From: Sphingobacteriales bacterium | Lineage (GTDB): Bacteria > Bacteroidota > Bacteroidia > Chitinophagales > Chitinophagaceae | DNA: 64,000 nt | Reading direction: 5' to 3' | Assembly: GCA_027484425.1 (NCBI GenBank) | Contig: JAIXSZ010000043.1 | Coordinates: forward strand, 1 to 64,000 | In this document: one piece after another, positions 1 to 10,500 of the stretch | Layout of the letters: each line of letters begins with the position of its first letter | Position numbering within the stretch: position 1 is the first letter of the stretch | The notes under the pieces: generated by a model | Databases searched by the model: none | What the model saw: the letters and a program-made list of their open reading frames with translations, nothing else | What the model was told of the DNA's origin: nothing | Translations under genes and position numbers: made by a program

Positions 1-1
1 A

Positions 2-3000
2 GAACCTGCAACATTAGCTGCATCAGCTACATCAACAAACGTTAACTGTAACGGTGGTGCTAACGGAACAATAGACCTTACGGTTACAGGTGGTACAACA
101 GCCTACACTTACAACTGGAGCAACGGCGCATCTACTCAAGACCTGAGTGGCTTAACTGCTGGCACATACAGTGTAACAGTAACAGATGCAAACGGTTGTA
201 CTGCAACTGCAAGCAGAACAATCACACAGCCAGCAACATTGACAGCAAGTTCAAGTTCAACTAACGCATTGTGCTTCGGTTGTGCTAATGGTACTGGTTC
301 ATTGAATATAGCAGGTGGTACAACACCATACACTTATAGCTGGAGCAATGCTGCTACTACACAGAATGTAACTGGTCTGGTAGCTGGCACCTACAGCGTA
401 TTGATCACTGATGCTAACGGTTGCACTACAACACAAAGTATAACAATCACTGAACCATCTGAGTTCACTGCAACGGTAACTAACACCAACGTTAACTGTA
501 ACGGTGGTTCGAATGGTACAGCAGACCTTACAGTAAGTGGTGGTACTACACCATACACTTATGGCTGGAGCAATGCTGCCACTACACAAGACCTAAGCGG
601 TCTGGTAGCAGGTACTTACAGCGTATTGATTACAGATGCTAACGGTTACACATTGACAAGATCAGTAACTGTTACACAACCAGCTATCCTAGCTGCATCT
701 GCAACATCTACTAACGTTAACTGTAACGGTGGTTCTAATGGAACTATCGACCTTACAGTTACTGGTGGTACTACAGCTTATACTTACAACTGGAGCAACG
801 GCGCATCTACTCAAGATCTGAGTGGCTTAGCTGCTGGCACATACAGTGTAACAGTAACTGACGCAAACGGCTGTACTGCAACTGAATCTAAAACAATCAC
901 ACAGCCAGCAACGCTGACTTCATCAGCTACTTCAACGAACGCATTGTGTTTTGGTTGTGCAAATGGTACTGGTTCATTGAGCGTAGCAGGTGGTACAACT
1001 CCTTACACTTACAACTGGAGCAATGGAGCTACTACACAGAACGTAAATGGCCTGGTAGCAGGTACTTACAGCGTATTGATTACTGATGCAAACGGTTGTA
1101 CTACAACACAAACAATAACAATCACTGAACCATCTGAGTTCATTGCCACAGTAACAAACACTAACGTTAACTGTAATGGTGGTTCTAACGGTACAGCAGA
1201 CCTTACTGTAAGTGGTGGTACAACACCATACGCTTATAGCTGGAGCAATGCTGCAACTACCCAAGACCTGAGCGGTCTGGTAGCTGGTACTTACAGCGTA
1301 TTGATTACAGACGCTAATGGTTACACATTGACAAGATCAGTAACTGTAACACAGCCAGCAACATTAGCTGCATCTGCAACATCAACAAACGTTAACTGTA
1401 ACGGTGGTGCTAACGGAACAATAGACCTTACAGTTACTGGTGGTACAACAGCCTACACTTACAACTGGAGCAACGGCGCATCTACTCAAGACCTGAGCGG
1501 CTTAGCTGCTGGTACTTACAGTGTAACAGTAACAGACGCTAACGGTTGTACTGCAACTGCGAGCAAAACCATCACTCAGCCAGCAACGCTGACTTCATCA
1601 GCGACTTCAACAAACGCATTATGCTTCGGTTGTGCTAATGGTACTGGTTCATTGAGCATAGCTGGTGGTACTACACCATATACATATAGCTGGAGCAACG
1701 GTGCTACTACCCAGAACGTAACTGGTCTGGTAGCTGGTACATACAGCGTATTGATCACTGATGCTAACGGTTGTACTACAACACAAACAATAACAATCAC
1801 TCAACCTTCAGTATTCGCAGCTACAGTAACCAACACTAACGTAAGCTGTAACGGTGGTTCTAACGGTACAGCAGACCTTACAGTAAGTGGCGGTACAACA
1901 CCATACACATATAGCTGGAGCAATGCTGCAACTACTCAAGACCTAAGCGGTCTGGTAGCTGGTACTTACAGCGTATTGATTACAGATGCTAATGGTTACA
2001 CATTAACTAAATCAGTAACAGTAACTGAACCAGCAACATTGGCTGCATCAGCAACATCAACCAATGTAAACTGTAACGGTGGTTCTAATGGAACTATCGA
2101 CCTTACAGTTACTGGTGGTACTACAGCTTATACTTACAACTGGAGCAACGGTGCATCTACACAAGACCTTAGCGGCTTAGCAGCAGGTACTTATAGTGTA
2201 ATAGTAACTGACGCAAACGGTTGTACTGCAACTGCGAGCAAAACTATCACCGAGCCAGCAACACTAACTGCATCATCAACATCTACCAACGCATTGTGCT
2301 TTGGATGTGCTAATGGTACAGGTACACTGAGTGTAGCAGGTGGTACAACTCCATATACTTACAACTGGAGCAACGGTGCTACTACACAGAACGTAACGGG
2401 CTTGGTAGCTGGTACATACAGCGTATTAGTAACTGACGCTAATGGTTGCACTACAACACAAACAATAACAATCACTGAACCATCTGAGTTCACTGCAACA
2501 GTAACTAACACTAACGTAAGCTGTAACGGTGGTTCTAACGGTACAGCAGACCTTACAGTGAGCGGTGGTACTACACCATATACATATAGCTGGAGCAATG
2601 CTGCCACTACCCAAGACCTGAGCGGTCTGGTAGCAGGTACTTACAGCGTATTGATTACAGATGCTAATGGTTACACATTGACAAGATCAGTAACTGTAAC
2701 AGAACCAGCAACATTAGCTGCATCAGCAACATCAACAAACGTTAACTGTAACGGTGGTGCTAACGGTACAATAGACCTTTCGGTAACAGGTGGTACAACA
2801 GCCTACACCTACAACTGGAGCAACGGCGCATCTACTCAAGACCTGAGTGGCTTAACTGCTGGCACATACAGTGTAATAGTAACTGACGCAAACGGCTGTA
2901 CTGCAACTGCGAGCAAAACCATCACACAGCCAGCAACATTGACTTCATCAGTTTCTTCAACTAACGCCTTGTGTTTTGGTTGTGCAAATGGTACAGGTAC

Positions 3001-4501
3001 ACTGAGCGTAGCAGGTGGTACAACTCCTTACACTTACAACTGGAGCAATGGAGCTACTACACAGAACGTAACTGGCCTGGTAGCAGGTACTTACAGCCTA
3101 TTGATTACTGATGCAAACGGTTGTACTACAACACAAACAATAACAATCACTGAACCATCTGAGTTCACTGCAACAGTAACTAACACTAACGTAAGCTGTA
3201 ACGGCGGATCAAACGGTACAGCAGACCTTACAGTAAGTGGTGGTACTACACCATACACTTATAGCTGGAGCAATGCTGCAACTACACAAGACCTAAGCGG
3301 TTTGGTAGCTGGAACTTACAGTGTATTAATTACTGATGCTAATGGTTATACCCTTACTAAATCAGTAACTGTAACAGAACCTGCAACATTAGCTGCATCA
3401 GCTACATCAACAAACGTTAACTGTAACGGTGGTGCTAACGGAACAATAGACCTTACGGTTACAGGTGGTACAACTGCTTACACCTACAACTGGAGCAACG
3501 GCGCATCTACTCAAGACCTGAGCGGCTTAACTGCTGGTACATACAGTGTAACAGTTACAGACGCTAACGGTTGTACAGCAACTGCGAGCAGAACTATCAC
3601 CGAGCCAGCAACACTGACTGCATCATCAACATCTACCAACGCATTGTGCTTTGGATGTGCTAATGGTACTGGTTCATTGAGCGTAGCTGGTGGTACAACA
3701 CCATATACATATAGCTGGAGCAACGCTGCTACTACACAGAACGTAACTGGCCTGGTAGCTGGTACCTACAGCGTATTGATCACTGATGCTAACGGTTGTG
3801 CTACAACACAAACGATAACAATCACTCAACCTTCAGTATTCGTTGCAACTGTAACCAATACAAACGTAAGTTGTAACGGTGGTTCGAATGGTACAGCAGA
3901 CCTTACAGTAAGTGGCGGTACAACACCATACACATATAGCTGGAGCAATGCTGCAACTACTCAAGACCTAAGCGGTCTGGTGGCAGGAACCTACAGCGTA
4001 TTGATTACAGATGCTAACGGTTATACCCTTACTAAATCAGTAACTGTAACAGAACCAGCAACACTAGCTGCATCAGCAACATCAACAAACGTTAACTGTA
4101 ACGGTGGAGCTAACGGAACAATAGACCTTACAGTTACAGGTGGTACAACAGCATATACTTACAATTGGAGCAACGGTGCATCTACTCAAGACCTGAGTGG
4201 CTTAGCTGCTGGTACATACAGTGTAACAGTTACCGACGCAAACGGTTGTACGGCAACTGCGAGCAAAACCATTACTCAGCCAGCAACGCTGACATTCGCT
4301 GGTACTCCTACTGATGTTGCTTGTTATGGTGCTAGTACAGGTGCAGTTTCCACAACTACGACTGGTGGTACAACTCCATATTCATACTCTTGGAGTAACG
4401 GAGCTACGACTGCTAATCTTACAGGGGTAGTTGCAGGCAATTACTCAGTAACAGTTACAGATGCAAATGGTTGCTCAGCTTCTCAATCTTTCGTTATAAC
4501 T
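2..4501 (+). repeat. Tandem 225-bp SprB repeats in a 675-bp higher-order array
   Basis: Twenty consecutive 225-bp units lie in phase with the reading frame. They follow a C-A-B order that repeats every 675 bp: C units begin at 2, 677, 1352, 2027, 2702, 3377 and 4052, with no indel in 4.3 kb. A units carry ALCFGCANGTG and ANGC, B units carry a single Cys and ANGYTL, and C units carry NVNCNGG and ANGC. The twentieth unit (4277-4501) is diverged and closes the array. The high DNA similarity between equivalent units points to homogenisation by unequal exchange of the 675-bp trimer. The copy number may vary or be mis-assembled. Confidence 0.95.
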
Positions 4502-7500
4502 CAATCGGAGTCTACCATAGTAACCGCAACTGGTACAGCATTGGTATGCGTCGGAAATGCTACTACCCTTTATGGAACACCAACAGGAGGTACCTGGAGT
4601 AGCAGCAATGTAGCAAAAGCAACGGTAAATGCAACAAGCGGAGTAGTATCTGGTATAAGTGCAGGTTCAGTTAACATTACTTATACGGCTTTAACTGGAT
4701 GTAGAGCTATTGTACCAGTGACAGTGAACAGTACCGTACCTAATTTTGTTGGTACGTTAAATGCTTGTGTAGGGGAAACTGTAACGCTTTCAAACTCAAT
4801 ATCTGGTGGTGTATGGACTATTGCTAATCCTTCAATAGCAACAATAAACTCGGCAACTGGTGTAGTTACTGGTATAATGCCAGGAACAACCACTGTTACC
4901 TATACATTGGGTGAAGGATGCTCTAAAACTGCAACTTTTACAGTTAAACCAACACTTGATCCAATATCTGGTTCTGGCAATATTTGTCTTGGCCAGTCAG
5001 TATTGTTAACTAACTGCCCTGGTGGTGTGTGGACAAGTAGTAATACAGCAGTCGCTTCAATCAGTGGTTATGGCACAATTAATGGTCTATCACTTGGTAC
5101 TGCGACAATTACTTTCCGTTTGACTTCAACTAATTGTTTTGTTACTCGTGTGGTTACAGTAAATCCAAGACCTTCAGAGGTAGCTAGCATTTCCGCTATC
5201 TGTCCTGATCATACTGCGACATTAACTTCGACACCAGCAGGTGGCACATGGTCTAGCAGCAACTCATTGGTAGTAGCTGTAAATCCAACAAGTGGTGTAG
5301 TTACTGGAGTGATAAACAATTATACTGGAATATCAGTAGCAGTTATTACATATACGTTGCCAACAGGTTGTAGCAGGTCTACTGTAGTTACTGTTAACCC
5401 AGTTCCTGCACCTATTTATGGCGGAAGTACTACTTTATGTATTGGCGGCACTACGATAATGTCTTCTGGTTCTACAGCTTGTGGATGGAGCAGTACTAAT
5501 GCAGCAGTCGCTAGCATCTCTTCAACAGGCGTTGTTACAGCAAACAGTACTGGTACCACTACTATCAGCTTCACTAACGCTAGCGGATGCGCAGCTACAA
5601 CTGTAGTTACAGTAAATGGAGTAATGGCTCCAAGTACAGGTACAGACATAGTATGTACTGGTCAAACAACAACATTGTCTAATGCAACTCCAGGTGGTAC
5701 TTGGAGCACAAGTAACTCTTTAAGGGCTACTGTAAACACACTTACAGGTGTTGTTACAGGTGTAAGTGCTGGAACAGTTAATATTTCTTACCGTATAGGA
5801 ACCAGTTGTTATACTGTAACACAAGTGACAGTAAATAGCAACGCAGCAATAATATCTGGTCTCAAAACAGTATGCGTTGGTACAACTTCTAACTTGACAT
5901 ATCCTACTTCTGGTGGTTCTTGGATTAGTAGTAACGCGTCTGTTGCAAGTGTAAATCTATCTTCAGGTGTGGTATCTGGAGTATCTACTGGTACTGCTAC
6001 AATTACTTATACAATCAGTGCTGGTTGCTTCCAAACAGCTATTGTCACAGTAACGGCTTCGCCTGCAGCAATAACTGGGGTAGCAACAATGTGTGTAGGG
6101 GCTACTTCAAACCTTTACAACACTGGTGGAACTTGGAGTAGTGCTAATACTTCAATAGCAACTGTTAACTCTTCTGGTGTTGTAGCCGGTATCAGTGGTG
6201 GAACAACTACAATATCATATCGCATAAATGCTACTGGTTGTCATGCAACTAGGGTAGTTACAGTAATTGCTCTTCCAGCTGTTATTGCAAATCCTTCTGC
6301 AATATGTTATGGTACATCTACAACTCTAAGCACTACACCGACAGGTGGAACTTGGATAAGTAGTAATTCAACTGTGGTTAGTGTAGATGCAACTACAGGG
6401 GTAGCTACAGCTAACCTAGCATCAGCTACCGGTATTTCTTTAGCTGTTATCACTTATACTGCTCCATCAGGATGTAAAAGAACCACAGTAGTAACCGTGA
6501 GTCCACAACCTTCTGCTATACTAGGTGGTACAAGTAATCTATGTGTTGCAGGTACAACTTCCTTCACTTCAAGTTCTGCTGGATGTATCTGGAGCAGTAG
6601 TAATCCATCGGTCGCAACAGTTGCATTTGGTGGATTTGTTTCAGCTATTAGTGCGGGTACTGCTGTGATAAGTTTCACTAATACAGCAGGTTGTGCAAGT
6701 ACAAGAGTGGTAACTGTTAACACTGCAGCTGCACCTAATACTGGGAATACAACAATTTGTATTGCTCAGACCTCTGCGTTGGCAAACCCAACAAGCGGTG
6801 GTACATGGAGCAGCAGTAATACATTGAAAGCTACTGTAAATACTACGGGTGTAGTTACTGGTGTGAGTGCAGGAACTGCAAATATTACTTACTCGCTTCC
6901 TGGTGGATGTAACAGCGTGAGTACTATTACAATACTAGACAATACTGCTGCAATATCAGGTGATGCCTCAGCTTGTGTGGGAACTCCGGTAACTTATACA
7001 TATCCAGTTTCAGGTGGTACGTGGAGCAGTAGTAACACTGCCATTGCTTCAGTTGATGCTACTACTGGTGTTGTAACTGGCGTAACTACAGGTAGTGCAG
7101 TCATAACCTACACATTAGTTTCAGGTTGTCATAAAACAAAAATTATAAACATTACAGTGTTATCTACACCTATCACCGGTCCGTCAGTGGTATGTGCTGG
7201 TTCGTCCATAACATTTGCGAACACAACTTCTGGTGGTGTATGGTCTAGTGCCAATACTGCAATAGCTACAGTAAACCCAACGACAGGTGCGGTAACTGGT
7301 GTAGCTGTTGGTAGCACAGTTGTTACATATACCATAGGTGGTGGTTGTTATGCTGTACGTACAGTTTCGGTAATTGCCACTCCTGCACCTATTACAGGAG
7401 CCACTGTAATTTGCATGGGACAAACAACAACACTCCATTCTACAACTCATGGTGGTGTATGGTCTGCTGGTGGTTCTTCGGTAGTTTCTATATGTGCAAC

Positions 7501-10500
7501 TTGCTCTTCTGGCGTCGTTACAGGTATCGGTGAGGGTGTAGCAACTATAACTTATACTGTTGGAACAGGATGTTCTGCAACTACTGTGGTTACTGTGGCT
7601 CCTATGCCTACAGAGATATCTGGTTCAACTGCATTATGCGTTGGTTCAGTTAGCGGACTTACTGCTGGCACTACTGGTAATTGGAGCAGCACAAATACTG
7701 CTGTAGCTACAATTTCTTCAACAACTGGTTTGTTGACAGCTATTAGCGAAGGAACTACTACAATCAGTTTTGTAACACCTGCAGGATGTATGCGTACAGC
7801 TGTAGTTACTGTTGCTCCACTTACTACCGTTGCTCCGATAAGTGGCAATACTGGTGCCATTTGCTCTGGTGGTACATTGTCACTTTACAGTTCTACATCA
7901 GGTGGTACATGGTCTACTTCTAACGCTGCAGTTGCTACAGTTGGCACTTCTGGAGCAGTCGTTGCAGTATCTTCAGGCACTGCAAAAATCACTTACACTG
8001 TGGGTGGTGTTTGCGGGTCAGCTATCGCCACTTCGATAGTTACTGTATCGCCAACTCCTGATGCAGGCGTTATATCTGGTTCTACCAACCTTTGTGTGGG
8101 TTCTATTATCCCACTCACTTCAACTATACCAGGTGGTATATGGAGCGATGGTAGTCCATTTATCGCAGTAACTTGTCCTTGTAACTCAGGTCAGGTTACT
8201 GGTATCGCTCCTGGTGTTGCTACCCTGTCTTACACAGTTTCCAATGCATGTGGCACTGATGTTGCTACATATACCGTAACAGTTAACGCAATACCAGTGA
8301 TCACTCCTTCAGTGATAGCTCCAGTAATTGCTGGTCATGGTGATGCTACAATGCATTTCTCTACTACCGGTACTCCAGTTACGTATAGTATAGTATGGAG
8401 CACAGCAGCTGATGCTGTAGGATTTACTAATATCACGGGTGCTACTCTTACTTCTTCTCCGCTTACAATAGCTGTTCCTCTTACCGCTGTTGAAGGTTCA
8501 TTTGCTGGAAGTATTATAGTTTCTAATGGTTATTGCGCTAGCCTACCTCAGCCGTTTAGTATTACTGTCAATGAATCTGTAAATATCTACACATTCGCAG
8601 GTACAGGTATTTCAGGTTATACAGGCAATAATGGTGCGGCTACTTTGGCTAACATGACTCACCCTTACAACATTGCTACTGATTGTGATGGCAATGCATA
8701 CATAGGTGATTTCGAAAATGCAGTAGTTCGTAAGGTGAGTCCTACAGGTGTTATAACAACTATAGCTGGAAATGGTGTGATCGGATATAGCGGCGATGGT
8801 GGTCCAGCTACTGCTGCTACTATGTCTCATCCTTATGGTGTAGCTCTCGATGCTGCTGGTAACCTGTATTTCTCCGATTTCAACAACCATGCTGTTCGTA
8901 GAGTTAGTACTTCTGGTGTTATCACTCGTGTAGCAGGTAACGGAGCTTATGGTTACTCTGGCGACGGTGGAGCAGCTACTGCAGCAAGTCTACAGTATCC
9001 TGCCGGTCTTACAGTTGATGGTGCTGGTAACCTTTATATTGCCGATGATGGTAACTCTGTAATACGTAAAGTATCTCCATCTGGTGTTATTACTACAGTT
9101 GCTGGTACTGGTATACCTGGTTACACTGGAGATGGCGCTGCTGCTACTGCTGCAAGATTGTCTGCTCCTAAAGGCGTACATGCTGACGGTACTGGTAATA
9201 TTTACATCACTGATTATAACAATCAGGTAGTTCGTAAAGTTGATGCTGCTGGTATCATTACTACTATTGCTGGTAATGGTGTTACAGGTTACTCTGGCGA
9301 CGGTGGACCAGCAACTGCGGCTCAACTGAATCGTCCAGTGGGTGTAACTACAGATAACTCTGGTAATGTTTACTTCACTGAGCAGAATAATTATTTGGTG
9401 CGTAAAGTCAATGCTGCGGGTGTTATAAGCACAGTAGCTGGTAATCATACTCCTGGTTATAGCGGTGATGGCGGGCCAGCATTGTTGGCTCAGCTTAGCC
9501 AGCCTATGGGCTTATCTCGCAATTGCAACGGTAATATCTTTATCGCTGACAATGCCAACTATGCTATACGTATACTCGGTGAGTACAATCGCAAGCCATA
9601 CTTTGTAAATGGCAACGTACAGAATGTTGATGTGTGCACAGGTGCTGAGTCTATTGAAATGAATGCACGTTTGTCTGTAATTGACTACGATACAATGCAG
9701 CCGTTAACTTGGACTGTTGTTACAGCTCCTGCTCACGGAACACTTGTTGCTGGTTATTCTGCGTCATCTACAGGCAGCCAAATCAATCCTACTGGTCTTA
9801 GTTATTCTCCTGCTGTTGGATATACGGGTGCTGATGTATTTGTGGTTCAGGTTTCAGATGGTATTGCTACTGCTGTTACCACTATAAATGTTACAGTAAG
9901 TGTACCTCCAGTTGCTGGTGTTATCACAGGAGCTACTGCTATATGCGGTAGCGGTGTTACTCACTTGTTTGCTTCAGTACCTGGTGGTGTTTGGAGCAGC
10001 GCTGACACTTCAATAGCCACTATTAATTCTGGTGGTTATGTGATAGGTGTAGGTTATGGTACTGCTCTGATTTCTTATACTGTCACTAACGCTTGTGGTA
10101 CTGATGTGGCAACTACTACTGTTACGTATAATGCGCTTCCTTTTGCAGGTACTGTGATCGGTGCAGCTAAAGTATGTATGGGTTCTACCCTTATCTACAC
10201 TGGTACAGTGCCAGGTGGTGTGTGGAGCAGTGGTAACACAGCAATAGCTACCGTTACTTCAGGTGGTATAGTTTATGGTGTTACTCCTGGTTTGGCTACT
10301 ATTAGTTATGCGGTTACAAATTCTTGTGGTACTGCTTACGGTTTAAGGGATGTAACGGTTGAAATTCTGCCTGTAACTAGCCCAATAGCTGGTGCTTCGG
10401 GAATATGTGCTGGTGCTTCTGTTACACTTACTAATGCTACTCCAGGTGGTGCATGGTACAGCAGCAATACTTCAATAGCTACTATAGATATCGAAACAGG

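Noticed and set aside
239-300. TTG at 239 as the adhesin start
   Set aside because: The frame continues in phase to the first bases of the window with a full SprB unit, so the true start is upstream.
2-4501. CRISPR-like array
   Set aside because: Repeat units are 225 bp, contiguous and coding, with no short repeat/spacer alternation.
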